Below, in pieces: positions 1 to 9,733 of a DNA stretch of 44,909 bases. The stretch covers positions 1 through 44,909 of the forward strand of contig CADCVQ010000167.1 in the NCBI GenBank assembly GCA_902806175.1, written 5' to 3'. The position numbers and the translations under genes are program-made. The notes under the pieces were generated by a model. The model searched no databases, had not been told where the DNA came from, and saw only the letters and a program-made list of their open reading frames with translations. How positions within the stretch are numbered: position 1 is the stretch's first letter; each line of letters begins with the position of its first letter. This DNA is from an uncultured Solirubrobacteraceae bacterium (GTDB taxonomy: Bacteria > Actinomycetota > Thermoleophilia > Solirubrobacterales > Solirubrobacteraceae).

Positions 1-157
1 CAAGTTCTGCGGGTTTTCCGGGCGCCCGATCCGCGCCTGACGTCCGCCGGCGCCCGCCCCCGTGCCACCAGCACGAAGGTCGGACACCGTCGACCGTCAG
101 ATCACGGCCGGGCATCCCGCAAAACCTCGCACAACTTCCGGACGCGCCCACTAGCGC
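1..157. repeat. Long-palindrome repeat element, copy A (left end cut off by the window)
   Basis: Bases 1-108 match the last 108 bases of the window with two adjacent substitutions (81-82). Aligning the copies gives a full element of about 176 bp, of which copy A lacks the first 19. The element is one imperfect palindrome. Its outer ends read GCGCTAGTGG (seen at 44783) and the complement of that sequence at 147-157. The arm at 1-22 pairs with 116-138, and the exact centre is a small hairpin, CGTGC (61-65) with GCACG (71-75) around loop CACCA. No protein is encoded. MITE-like or BIME-like dispersed repeats look like this; the family is not recognised. Confidence 0.8.
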
Positions 158-214
158 GAAGAGCAGCACGCTCAACCCCCTCCACCCCGCCAACGAGCCT
201 TCGCGCCGACCGTT

Positions 215-574
215 TCAATCGTCGAGTTGGAGCGTCCCCGCGCGGAGCTCCTCCAGCACGTACTCGGCGGCCATCGCGTGCAGCCCATCGCCGCAGGCCA
301 GCGCCTCGAGTGCCGCCACGGCGACGTCTGGGCAGAGGTCCAGGCTGCGCGCGGCCGCGAGGACCCGGACGCCGCTGAGCGGATGGTCGATCAGGGCGGC
401 GATTGCGGCGCGGCCCTCCGCCGACGCGCGCAGCTCCCGCGCCAGCCGCGCGTTCTCGTCGAACACCGGGTTGGCGGCGCGCGCGTCGGTGCGCAGCTCG
501 TGCCAGCGCTCGGCGGTCGCCGTGTATGCCGTCAGCAACTCGGCGACGGCGGCCGCAGCAACCGGCCGGCTCAC
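215..574 (-). CDS. DUF2019-like helical repeat protein
   Basis: A 119-residue protein, probably cytoplasmic, with no signal peptide or membrane segment. It is all-helical, with an N-terminal helix (AELLTAYTATAERWHEL) followed by two HEAT-like helical pairs around the motif LIDHPLSGVRVLAAARSLDL. That layout and the 'DHP...VR..AA' signature resemble DUF2019, whose function is unknown. The GTG at 574 overlaps the csoR stop codon (GTGA), so the gene is translationally coupled to csoR and probably lies in the same copper-responsive transcript. A longer in-frame reading upstream is Arg-rich and overlaps csoR, so I rejected it. The family assignment is from motif memory and moderately sure; a role in copper handling is only contextual. 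Confidence 0.7.
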   Translation of the reverse strand: MSRPVAAAAVAELLTAYTATAERWHELRTDARAANPVFDENARLARELRASAEGRAAIAALIDHPLSGVRVLAAARSLDLCPDVAVAALEALACGDGLHAMAAEYVLEELRAGTLQLDD

Positions 575-852
575 CCGCGCTTGACGAGCCGCCCGACGGC
601 GGCCATCAGCTCGTCGGTGCGGTCGGCCTGCAGCTCGCCCTCGGAGCCGAGCACGCACGAGCGCGCGTGCTCGTCGAGCAGGCCGAGCGCGACCTTGTCC
701 AGCGCCGCCTGGGCGGCGGAGATCTGCGTGAGCACGTCGATGCAGTAGCGGTCGTCGACGACCATGCGCTCGATCCCGCGGACCTGACCCTCGATCCGGC
801 GCAGGCGCGCGAGCAGCTGATCCTTGCTTGCGGAGTAGCCTCGTTCAGTCAC
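571..852 (-). CDS. csoR: Copper-sensing transcriptional repressor CsoR
   Basis: A 93-residue CsoR/RcnR-family repressor. These all-helical DNA-binding proteins release their operator on binding Cu(I). The family Cu ligands are present in the usual spacing: Cys37 (YCIDVLTQ), His62 and Cys66 (DEHARSC). The N-terminal LLARLRRIEGQVRGI segment is the standard first helix. I chose GTG at 852 because a -10 box TACGCT (860-865) sits 7 nt before it and the protein then has normal family length; an earlier in-frame ATG at 924 would add 24 residues and run through the operator. The gene diverges from copZ across a CsoR-type palindrome, and is followed by an overlapping DUF2019 gene. Confidence 0.93.
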   Translation of the reverse strand: MTERGYSASKDQLLARLRRIEGQVRGIERMVVDDRYCIDVLTQISAAQAALDKVALGLLDEHARSCVLGSEGELQADRTDELMAAVGRLVKRG

Positions 853-859
853 GACCACC

Positions 860-865
860 AGCGTA
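860..865 (-). promoter_or_regulatory. -10 box of leaderless csoR promoter
   Basis: TACGCT on the minus strand, 7 nt before the csoR GTG at 852. The spacing places the transcription start at or next to the start codon. The CsoR palindrome lies directly upstream, covering the -35 region. Confidence 0.5.
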
Positions 866-869
866 GCAG

Positions 870-884
870 TACCCCTCAGGGGTA
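870..884. promoter_or_regulatory. CsoR operator palindrome
   Basis: TACCCCTCAGGGGTA is an inverted repeat with 7-bp perfect arms around a single central base. It matches the G/C-tract palindromes bound by actinobacterial CsoR. It lies between csoR and copZ and overlaps the predicted copZ -10 box, so one site could repress both directions. Confidence 0.8.
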
Positions 885-888
885 TGCT
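883..888 (+). promoter_or_regulatory. -10 box for the copZ operon
   Basis: TATGCT overlaps the right end of the CsoR palindrome, as expected for a repressed promoter. Transcription would start near 895, about 46 nt before the copZ ATG. Confidence 0.5.
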
Positions 889-894
889 AGCTTG

Positions 895-957
895 ATGCGT
901 GCAGATACCCCCGCCCCGTACCAATCGGACGAAGAGAGCGATGCTTCCAACTCGTAA
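895..957 (+). CDS. Possible 20-residue leader peptide upstream of copZ
   Basis: An ATG lies 6 nt after the copZ -10 box, where a leaderless message would begin. It opens a 20-codon frame rich in Asp, Glu and Ser (SDEESDASNS near its end) that stops with TAA at 955-957, out of frame with and overlapping the copZ start at 941. Translation could couple to, or compete with, copZ. It could equally be chance, since short open frames are common in GC-rich DNA. Confidence 0.25.
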   Translation: MRADTPAPYQSDEESDASNS

Positions 958-1147
958 CTACACCGTCGACGGCATGACCTGCGGGCATTGCCGCAAGTCC
1001 GTCATCGAGCAGGTCCTGCAGGTCCAAGGCGTCAAGGGCGCAGATGTCGACCTCGACAGCAAGCAGCTGACGGTCGCGGGCGAGTCCTTCGAGGACAGCG
1101 CGATCCAGGCGGCGGTGGACGAGGCGGGATACACGCTCGTGTCATGA
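941..1147 (+). CDS. copZ: CopZ-like copper chaperone (HMA domain)
   Basis: A 68-residue single heavy-metal-associated domain, the usual size of CopZ. The Cu(I) site is MTCGHC (Met12-Cys17) in the loop after the first strand (YTVDGMTCGHC), and the rest follows the ferredoxin-like beta-alpha-beta-beta-alpha-beta pattern. It would carry Cu(I) in the cytosol and hand it to CopA. ATG at 941 is chosen because the purine-rich GAAGAGAG (931-938) sits just before it; a GTG at 899 in the same frame would add a Pro/Arg-rich tail absent from the family. The stop overlaps the next gene's start (ATGA at 1144), so this is the first main gene of the copper operon. Confidence 0.9.
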   Translation: MLPTRNYTVDGMTCGHCRKSVIEQVLQVQGVKGADVDLDSKQLTVAGESFEDSAIQAAVDEAGYTLVS

Positions 1148-1967
1148 CGGCGGGCGGACGCGTAGCGGCGTTCGGTGCGCTGCTCGCGGCGATCTTCGCC
1201 CTCGCCGCGATCGCCGGGAGCGCCGCCGGGCCGGTCACGATCGCCGGCGGCGGTGACCGCGAGTCACACGCGGACGCCGGCGCCGGCAGCCACGCCTCGC
1301 CCCGCGCGGCGGCCACCGGCGCGGCGCCGGACAAGCTGCGCCTCGCCGCCGGCGACACGACGCTGACGCCCGGTCGCCCCTCCCGCCTGAACTTCGCGAT
1401 CTTCGACGAGCACGGCGAGCGGCTGCGCGACTTCGAGGTCGAGCAGGGCCGCCGCATGCACCTCATCGTCGTGCGCCGCGACCTGCGCCGCTTCCAGCAC
1501 CTGCATCCGAGGGAGGTCGCGCCCGGCGCCTGGACCGTGAGCCTGACGCTGCCCGACGCCGGTGTCTATCAGGCCTTTGCCGACTTCCAGACCGACGGCG
1601 AGCGCGACGCGCTGGGCGTCGACCTCTTCGCCGCCGGGCGCTTCGAGCCGCTGGCGCTGCCGGCAGCGAGCGCGACCGCATCTGCCGACCGCTACGACGT
1701 CGCGCTGCGTGCCCGCGGCGGCGAACTGGACTTCGCCGTCAGCCAAGACGGCACGCCCGTCGCCGACCTGCAGCCATACCTCGGCGCGGACGGGCACCTC
1801 GTCATGCTGCGCGCCGGCGACCTCGCCTACGAGCACGTGCACCCGCTCGCGGGCCGCAGGCTCGCCTTCGACGCCTCCGGCGCTGCGCCGGGCACGTATC
1901 GCCTGTTCCTGCAGTTCCGCCACGCCGACCGCGTCCACACGGTGGCCTTCACGCACGAGGTCGCGCG

Positions 1968-1971
<4 letters not shown>
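1144..1971 (+). CDS. Membrane-anchored or secreted protein with duplicated His motif, copper operon
   Basis: A 275-residue protein between copZ and copA, coupled to both by ATGA overlaps. Residues 8-35 form one hydrophobic segment (signal anchor or signal peptide), and 36-62 are Ala/Gly/His-rich and probably disordered. The remainder looks like two beta-sandwich repeats. Each carries the same metal-binding-like pattern: H106...H119-L-H121-P and H218...H231-V-H233-P, with identical 13-residue spacing and a shared D-L-x-x-[FY] before the H-x-H. Proteins of this type sit beside CopZ and CopA in other actinobacteria, but I know no named function. I infer extracytoplasmic copper binding. Met residues (M105, M221) next to the first His of each repeat strengthen that reading. 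Confidence 0.85.
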
Positions 1972-4304
<2,333 letters not shown>

Positions 4305-4542
4305 CGGCCAGCTGCGTCACGGCGGCACCGACCCAGACGGCCTCCCAGATCTCGAGCTGGCGCTCGAGATCGGCCATGTACTCCGGATCGGAGTCCAGCC
4401 CGATCGAGACCGCGAGCTGGTGCTCGATCCGCAGCAACTCGAGGCGCTCACGCACCTCTGAAGGGTCCTTGGACTCCACAGGGTTCCGTTTGCTCACTCG
4501 ATCGTTCGGCCAAACGTCGATCACTTTGCCTGGCATGATCGG

Positions 4543-4549
4543 CATACTG
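4543..4549. promoter_or_regulatory. Possible bidirectional -10 region
   Basis: CATACT on the plus strand lies 7 nt before GTG 4556. CAGTAT, on the minus strand over 4544-4549, lies 7 nt before ATG 4536. Both spacings fit leaderless starts; the hexamers are weaker than elsewhere in the window. Confidence 0.35.
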
Positions 4550-4555
4550 CGCCTC

Positions 4556-5287
4556 GTGACCCGCCGCCGCTGCACGCTGCCCGGATCCCTGGCGGTGCTC
4601 GCCGCCGCGCTCGTGCTGTCCGCCTGCGGCGAGAGCGAGGCTCCGTCACCGGCGTCGAGCGCGTCGCGCGCGAGCGCCGATGCTGCGATCGAGCCGCTGC
4701 CGACGCGCAAGACGCGCTCCAAGGCCGTCGAGCCGGTCGCCGGCGAGAGCGCCGAGACCGCCGCTCTGCCGACCGAGGAGCCGGGCGCGGAGCCGACGCC
4801 GACGCCGACCGGCGCATCCGCCCCGCTGGGCAAGGGCAAGCGCAAGAGCGGCAACGGGCCCTCGAGCGACGCCGCGATCTCCGACGCCGAGGTCCTGAAG
4901 AACGGCATCGCGCTGCCGCCGATCGAGGCGCCCGACGAGGTGCGCAGCATCATCCAGGCCGGCAACCAGATCGCGCGCACGCCGTACCTTTGGGGCGGCG
5001 GGCACGGCAAGTGGCTCGACAAGGGCTATGACTGCTCGGGGTCGGTCTCCTACGCACTCGCCGCCGCGGGGCTGCTCAACGGGCCGCAGGCGTCGGGTCC
5101 GCTGATGGGCTGGGGCAAGCCCGGCAAGGGCAAGTGGGTCACGCTCTACACGAACCCCGGCCACGTCTTCATGGTCGTCGCCGGCGTGCGCTTCGACACG
5201 AGCGGCAACCGCGTCACCGGCTCGCGCTGGCAGTCGACGATGCGCCCCACCGGCGGCTACGTCGTCCGCCATCCGCCGGGCCTTTAA
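4556..5287 (+). CDS. NlpC/P60-like cell-wall peptidase lipoprotein
   Basis: A 243-residue lipoprotein. From the GTG at 4556 it has an n-region MTRRRC, a hydrophobic core and the lipobox LSAC (Cys24), so it should be anchored on the outer face of the membrane. Residues 25-110 are a Ser/Pro/Glu-rich linker. From about 130 the sequence shows an NlpC/P60-type cysteine peptidase fold: TPYLWGGGH, then YDCSGSVSYAL with catalytic Cys160, and PGHVFMVV with His203. The family cleaves peptide bonds in peptidoglycan stems. GTG 4556 is preferred over an ATG at 4535 because it gives a standard signal peptide and matches the CATACT box 7 nt upstream. Substrate is not predictable from sequence. Confidence 0.85.
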   Translation: MTRRRCTLPGSLAVLAAALVLSACGESEAPSPASSASRASADAAIEPLPTRKTRSKAVEPVAGESAETAALPTEEPGAEPTPTPTGASAPLGKGKRKSGNGPSSDAAISDAEVLKNGIALPPIEAPDEVRSIIQAGNQIARTPYLWGGGHGKWLDKGYDCSGSVSYALAAAGLLNGPQASGPLMGWGKPGKGKWVTLYTNPGHVFMVVAGVRFDTSGNRVTGSRWQSTMRPTGGYVVRHPPGL

Positions 5288-5327
5288 AGCTAGGTCGCAG
5301 CGCCCTTACTAGAATCTCGCGCCAGCG

Positions 5328-5657
5328 ATGACCATCCCGTCCTTCGACCTGCGCGTCGCCCGCAGCGGCCGCTCGATGCACATCGCGCCGTGCGGTGAGC
5401 TGGACATCGCCACGACACCGGAGCTCGAACAGGCGCTGACCGAGGCCACGACCGAAGCCGTGGCCGAGATCGTGCTCGACCTGCGCGAGCTGACGTTCAT
5501 GGACTCCACCGGGCTGCGCGCCCTCGCCCAGGCCAACGCCGGCGCCGACGAGCGCGGCGTCACGCTGTCGATCATCCGCGGCCCGCGCCAGATCGAGCGG
5601 GTGCTCGAGATCTCCGGCCTCGGCGCGCTGCTGCCGCTCGTCGACGCGCCGCAGTAG
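5328..5657 (+). CDS. STAS-domain anti-sigma factor antagonist
   Basis: A 109-residue single STAS domain of the SpoIIAA/RsbV type. The phosphorylatable-serine motif is present as DLRELTFMDSTGLRAL, with Ser in the expected DST position, and the opening G-ELDIATTPEL strand-helix is typical. Such proteins bind an anti-sigma kinase when unphosphorylated and so free a sigma factor. No cognate kinase or sigma gene is in the window, so this is an orphan antagonist here. TAGAAT (5310-5315) lies 12 nt before the ATG and could be its -10. It converges with the hydrolase gene, 10 bp away. Confidence 0.92.
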   Translation: MTIPSFDLRVARSGRSMHIAPCGELDIATTPELEQALTEATTEAVAEIVLDLRELTFMDSTGLRALAQANAGADERGVTLSIIRGPRQIERVLEISGLGALLPLVDAPQ

Positions 5658-5667
5658 CGGCGCGCCG

Positions 5668-6636
5668 CTAGCGCGAGAAGGCCGCGGCCCTGGACTTGAA
5701 GGTCGCGAACACCGGCCGTGGCGTCCCGTCGGGGTCGACGAGACCCGCGTCGAACCGGCACCCCGTGCCGCAGCCGTAGGCGGCGTCCTCGATCCCGAAG
5801 AAGTTGTAGGAGTAGATCCGCTCGACGCCGCGCGAGCGGTAGCGCGTCGCGAACGTGAACATGTTCCTCATGCGTGCCGCCTGGCGCGCCTCGCTGTACG
5901 GAAACGAGCGCTGGAAGCTCGCAAGCGCGCCGGTCTCGGTGAACCAGAACTTCGTGCGCTTGTTGTAGCGGCGCACGGTGTTGATGATCTTCGCGGTGCC
6001 GGTCGAGCGGCCGCGGTTGACATCGGAGTAGTTGTGGATCCCGACGATCTTCAGGCGCGCGCGCCAGGTGCGGTCCAGACGCGCGTAGAAGCTGCGGATG
6101 TAGCGATCTGAGCCTGCCTGGTCGAGCATGTCGAGGCCGACGACGTTGCAGGTCGCGCAGCGCCGCTTGACGGCGGAGTACATGCTCTTGAAGTACGACA
6201 CGGCGTTGCCGACGCGGTTCCACGTTTCCTGCGTCTTGTGGTTGACCTCGTTCCAGGCGCCGAAGTCGCGCACGCCGAGCGGCCTGAAGTAGGCGACCAA
6301 GCGGGCGACGTCGCGGCGGTACCGGCTCGTGGAGACGATCGGGCCGCGCTTGTCGCGCAGGTCGGTGGTGGAGATGTGCAGGAACGTCGAGACGCCGTTG
6401 CGCCGCGCGGCGAGGACGAAGGCGCGCGCCTTGGCGCGCTCGCTGGCGTCCTGCATGACGTCGGACGGAACAAAGTAGCGGGTGCGCTTGATCCTCAGCT
6501 CCTTGAAGTACGGCGAATCGAACATCGTGGGGCTCTGGTCGGCGAGGCCGACGCGAATCGAGCTGCGGGCGCCGGCGGGCGACGCCGGGACCAGCACGAT
6601 CAGGGCCAGGAAGATGGGAAGGATGAGTCGTCGCAT
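5668..6636 (-). CDS. Secreted clan GH-A-like glycoside hydrolase
   Basis: A 322-residue protein with a signal peptide (MRRLILPIFLALIVLVPASPAGA, cleavage near residue 23), so it is exported. The body has the pattern of a clan GH-A TIM barrel: FGAWNEVNH carries the acid/base Glu130 in the 'NE' signature at the end of strand 4, and FWFTETGALAS carries the nucleophile Glu234 of strand 7. The subfamily and sugar substrate cannot be told. ATG 6636 starts the signal peptide, and GGAAGGG lies just before it. It is 13 bp downstream of the metallophosphoesterase stop, in the same direction, so probably co-transcribed; TAGGTT (6647-6652) could also give a separate start. Cys160 and Cys163 (CATC) may form a disulfide. 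Confidence 0.8.
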   Translation of the reverse strand: MRRLILPIFLALIVLVPASPAGARSSIRVGLADQSPTMFDSPYFKELRIKRTRYFVPSDVMQDASERAKARAFVLAARRNGVSTFLHISTTDLRDKRGPIVSTSRYRRDVARLVAYFRPLGVRDFGAWNEVNHKTQETWNRVGNAVSYFKSMYSAVKRRCATCNVVGLDMLDQAGSDRYIRSFYARLDRTWRARLKIVGIHNYSDVNRGRSTGTAKIINTVRRYNKRTKFWFTETGALASFQRSFPYSEARQAARMRNMFTFATRYRSRGVERIYSYNFFGIEDAAYGCGTGCRFDAGLVDPDGTPRPVFATFKSRAAAFSR

Positions 6637-6649
6637 ACGCCCTTCCAAC

Positions 6650-8113
6650 CTAGCCACCCGGCGAAGGTTGCGAACCCGCCGGGTCAGCGTCGAGCCGCGA
6701 CCGCCGCGCCTGCGCCTCGCCGTCACCCGGATCGATCTGCACGAGGTCGGCCGCGCGCGGCAGAAACGCCGGCTGACTCGTGTACGTCACGCGCGCCAAG
6801 CCGATGTCGCCGTCGGCCTCGGCGAGCTTGCCCGTCCCGCCGCCCCCGACGGAGCCGGGGTTGAGCAGCGTGAGGAGCTCGATCTGCTCGAGCGACTGCT
6901 CGTGCGTGTGCCCCTGGACGAGCAGCAGCGGGGACGTCGGCGGCGCTTCCCTGAGGCTCTCGACCGCCAGCCTCGCGAGCCTTGGGGAGTGGACCATCAC
7001 GATGTCCACCTGGCCGAGCAGCGGCGCCAGCCAGTCGGCGAAGCGCTGCTGCTCCTCGGGCGCCTGCTCCGCACCATGGTCGCGGTAGCGCTCGCGCGCC
7101 AGGCGCTTGAGCGGGTCGTCGTAGCCGGCGATCCGCAGCCCGGCGACGCGCTGGATGACCGTGCCGTCGGTCGTTCCGTCGTCACGCAGCCGACCGTTGC
7201 GGGTCAGCACGATCGCGCCGGCCCGCGCGAGCTTGCGCTCGAGCACGTCGGAGTCGTGGTTGCCCGCGACGAACACCAGGCGCGTGCCCGCGCGAGCGAC
7301 GCGCAGCACGAGCCGCTGCTCGACGGGCGAGCCGCGGTCGGTCAGGTCGCCGGCGAGCAGCAGCAGCCCTCCGCGCGCGGCGCGCTCGAGCGCGGGCAGC
7401 GCGATGACGTTGTTGTGCAGATCCGACGCCACCGTCAGCCGTGGCAGGCCGCTGCCCAGCCGCGCGCGGCCGGCCGGCGCGCTGACGAAGCGCGCGATGC
7501 CGACGAGCTGCTCGTCGATCTCCTCGTCGAGCGTCTGAGCGGAGGCGCCGAGCGATTGCAGCGCGCGCAGCGCAGTCGGGACCTCGGGTCCGTTGGCGTA
7601 GTACTGCGGGCTGCCGATGTGCGAGCGCGGCGGCAGCAGGACGGCCAGCGCGGCGGCGGCGACGAGCGCCGTGGCGAGCGTTGTCAGCAGCGTGAAGCGC
7701 AGGCGCGGGCCGGCGCCGCCGCGGACGGCCAGCGCGACGAGCATGCCGAGCGTCAGGCCGCAGAGCGCGGAGACGACGATCGCGAGGCGCAGGAAGTACG
7801 CAAGCGCGTCGCGCGCCTGCGAGCGCACGCCCGCCGCGTTCAGACGGCCCGACTCGGCGAGCTCGGCGACCGCCCGGCGGTCGACCGAGCGCACGTCGAC
7901 GTTGACGCGCGCCGGCGCCCGCACGCCGGGAAAGCGCACGCCCCAGTCGACGAGCGGGACGTAGAGGTCAAGCGCCCCCTCATGCCCCGGATCGACCGAG
8001 AGGCGCACGGTGCCGACGTCGAGCCGGCGCTCCAGGCTGAAGGTCGCCAGCGCAGCGACGCAGCCGCACAGCGTGGCGAGCACGACGACGAGGACGATCA
8101 CGACCCGGCGCAT
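6650..8113 (-). CDS. Membrane-anchored calcineurin-like metallophosphoesterase
   Basis: A 487-residue protein. Hydrophobic helices at about 4-24, 108-130 and 142-160 anchor an N-terminal extracytoplasmic loop; the C-terminal half is a calcineurin-type phosphoesterase. The metal-ligand motifs appear in order: DLH (231-233), GDLTDR (255-260), GNHD (285-288), VHS (His375) and GHTH (401-404). All ligands are present, so it should be an active dinuclear metal enzyme. Depending on helix count, the catalytic domain faces outside. Substrate is unknown; this family includes phosphodiesterases and lipid-head-group phosphatases. TAGCCT (8122-8127) lies 8 nt before the ATG. The hydrolase gene follows 13 bp downstream. 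Confidence 0.9.
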   Translation of the reverse strand: MRRVVIVLVVVLATLCGCVAALATFSLERRLDVGTVRLSVDPGHEGALDLYVPLVDWGVRFPGVRAPARVNVDVRSVDRRAVAELAESGRLNAAGVRSQARDALAYFLRLAIVVSALCGLTLGMLVALAVRGGAGPRLRFTLLTTLATALVAAAALAVLLPPRSHIGSPQYYANGPEVPTALRALQSLGASAQTLDEEIDEQLVGIARFVSAPAGRARLGSGLPRLTVASDLHNNVIALPALERAARGGLLLLAGDLTDRGSPVEQRLVLRVARAGTRLVFVAGNHDSDVLERKLARAGAIVLTRNGRLRDDGTTDGTVIQRVAGLRIAGYDDPLKRLARERYRDHGAEQAPEEQQRFADWLAPLLGQVDIVMVHSPRLARLAVESLREAPPTSPLLLVQGHTHEQSLEQIELLTLLNPGSVGGGGTGKLAEADGDIGLARVTYTSQPAFLPRAADLVQIDPGDGEAQARRSRLDADPAGSQPSPGG

Positions 8114-8121
8114 GCCGCCAG

Positions 8122-8127
8122 AGGCTA
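8122..8127 (-). promoter_or_regulatory. -10 box before the metallophosphoesterase gene
   Basis: TAGCCT on the minus strand, 8 nt before ATG 8113, with no Shine-Dalgarno between: a probable leaderless or near-leaderless start. Confidence 0.45.
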
Positions 8128-8214
8128 GAGCGACTCAGTTTTGCTGCGGAGGTTGCGGGGAGGACGGTGCTCGCGCCTTGACCAGAGGGGTCGCGCACGT
8201 GTGACATCCGATGC

Positions 8215-8400
8215 ATGTACGAAGATCGTCTCGTGCAGCCGCGGCAGATCTACGCGAGCACCGTCACGCGTCGTGATCGACGCAGGCGCGGCCGCGGCCG
8301 CGGCCGCGGGCGCGCCGCGCTCGCCGTCGCCGTCCTGAGCAGCGCCGCGCTGCTGGCGGCGATCACGGTGCTGGCCGCGCTGGCGCCCGGTCTGCACTGA
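8215..8400 (+). CDS. Possible small single-pass membrane protein
   Basis: A 61-codon frame beginning MYEDRLVQPRQIYAS. It has a very basic Arg/Gly stretch at about 19-33, then one hydrophobic helix of about 24 residues (about 34-57), and ends LAPGLH. The positive-inside rule would put the N-terminus in the cytosol. The Arg/Gly stretch comes from a CGCGGC repeat and could be compositional. No family is recognised and no ribosome site is evident. The layout (basic segment then transmembrane helix) is the only support. Confidence 0.4.
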   Translation: MYEDRLVQPRQIYASTVTRRDRRRRGRGRGRGRAALAVAVLSSAALLAAITVLAALAPGLH

Positions 8401-8405
8401 GCCGC

Positions 8406-8714
8406 TCACTCCGCCGGCAGCACGAGCTCCGCGATCGGCGCGCGGTGGTCGCTACCGGCGACCGCGTGTGACGTGAGCGCCGCACGCGGATCGTGTCGGG
8501 CGAGCACGTGGTCGATCGTGATCGGCGGCAGCGACCGGGTCGACGGGACGGTCGCGCGCAGGCCATCGCCGGCTCGCATCGGCGGCGTCGGTGTAGCCGC
8601 GCCCGAGCACACGGCGCAGGTCACGATGGTCGAGCGTCGCTTTGAAGTCGCCGGCGAGCACGTTGCGCCGTTCGTCCTGCAGCGGCGCGACCGTCCACTC
8701 GCGCGCGTCGGGCC
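8406..8714 (-). pseudogene. Remnant of an endonuclease/exonuclease/phosphatase (EEP) family gene
   Basis: Two frames on the minus strand together spell the C-terminal third of an EEP-superfamily enzyme. The first (from about 8714 down to about 8580) contains RRNVLAGDFKATLDH, the family's 'GDFN' catalytic strand with Asn changed to Lys. A shift then leads into a frame ending at 8406 that contains PPITIDHVLAR and AGSDHRAPIAELVLP, the 'IDH' and terminal 'SDH' motifs. The N-terminal two thirds are absent: ctaA ends immediately upstream. The combination of truncation, frameshift and changed active-site residue marks it as a decayed gene. A sequencing error could explain the frameshift but not the truncation. 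Confidence 0.7.
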
Positions 8715-9683
8715 CTAACTGGCGGGCGCGGCCTCGCCGGCCGTGCCCGGCGCGCGCGCCGGCCGTGCCTGCAGCTCGCCCGCCGCGACGACGACCCAGA
8801 CGATCGCAAGCCATGTCGTCGCCGCGAGCGACGCGTGCAGCCAGACGATCTCGGCGGGCAGCTCGAGCTGGTACTGCACGCCGCCGATCACGCCCTGCAA
8901 CCCGAGCAGCACGCACAGCCACGTCAGCGGCTTGCGCGCGGCGCGCGCAAGCCCGCGCCGGCGCGCGAGGATCCACAGCGCGACTGCGACGATCCCCAGC
9001 AGCGTCGCGATCCGCGCGTGCTGCTCGATGACGAAGTTCAGCGTCTCGGCGCCCTTGAAGTCCAGCCGCGGGACGATGTCCTTCGTGCCCGTTCCGCCGG
9101 TGTGCGGGCCCGCCGCGGTGGCGGCCGTGCCGGCGAGGATCGCCAGCGCACCGAGCGGGATCAGCGCCCGGATCCCCCACGTCAGCAGCCGGTCGCCCGA
9201 TCCGCCATCCCGGCGCGCGGCCAGCTCCTCCGGCTCGTGACGGGCGCGCCAGTCGAGCATCACGCAGGCGACGAGGATCAGCATCGACAGCATGAAGTGG
9301 CTCATCACGAAGCCGGGCGCGAGGTCGTAGAGCACGGTGAACCCGCCGAGCACGATCTGCGCGACGACACCGAGCGGCAGCAGCACCGCGAGGCGCATCA
9401 GGTCGCGCCGGTAGGGCCGCCGGCGGTAGGCGCCGAGCAGCGCCAGGAGTGCCGCCAAGGTGACGAATCCGGTCAGCATGCGGTTGCCGAACTCGATGAC
9501 GCCGTGCGTGTTGAGCTCGGTGTAGAGCGACGTCTCGGTGCACTTCGGCCAGGTCGGGCAGCCGAGGCCCGATCCGGTCACGCGCACGGCGACGCCGGTC
9601 ACGACGATCAGCGTGAAGGCGACGAGCGCGGTGCGCGCGATCAGGGCGTAGCGCGCGGGCGTGATGTTCAAGCGCTCCAGCAT
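8715..9683 (-). CDS. ctaA: Heme A synthase, COX15/CtaA family
   Basis: A 322-residue integral membrane enzyme with about eight helices that oxidises the C8 methyl of heme O to give heme A for cytochrome oxidase. After the first helix comes GSGLGCPTWPKC with the paired Cys of the bacterial enzyme. The four heme-ligand histidine positions are present in their usual settings: NTHGVIEFGNRM, VMSHFMLSML, FVIEQHARIA and VWLHASLAAT. Two four-helix halves are evident. No ctaB or cox genes are in the window. TAAGCT (9692-9697) lies 8 nt before the ATG. Its presence implies aerobic respiration with an aa3-type oxidase. Confidence 0.95.
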   Translation of the reverse strand: MLERLNITPARYALIARTALVAFTLIVVTGVAVRVTGSGLGCPTWPKCTETSLYTELNTHGVIEFGNRMLTGFVTLAALLALLGAYRRRPYRRDLMRLAVLLPLGVVAQIVLGGFTVLYDLAPGFVMSHFMLSMLILVACVMLDWRARHEPEELAARRDGGSGDRLLTWGIRALIPLGALAILAGTAATAAGPHTGGTGTKDIVPRLDFKGAETLNFVIEQHARIATLLGIVAVALWILARRRGLARAARKPLTWLCVLLGLQGVIGGVQYQLELPAEIVWLHASLAATTWLAIVWVVVAAGELQARPARAPGTAGEAAPAS

Positions 9684-9691
9684 CGGCGAGA

Positions 9692-9697
9692 AGCTTA
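9692..9697 (-). promoter_or_regulatory. -10 box before ctaA
   Basis: TAAGCT on the minus strand, 8 nt before ATG 9683, in the same geometry as other probable leaderless starts here. Confidence 0.4.
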
Positions 9698-9733
9698 GAA
9701 GCCGACCCGCCGGCCATCGTGCGCCGGCCGCGA

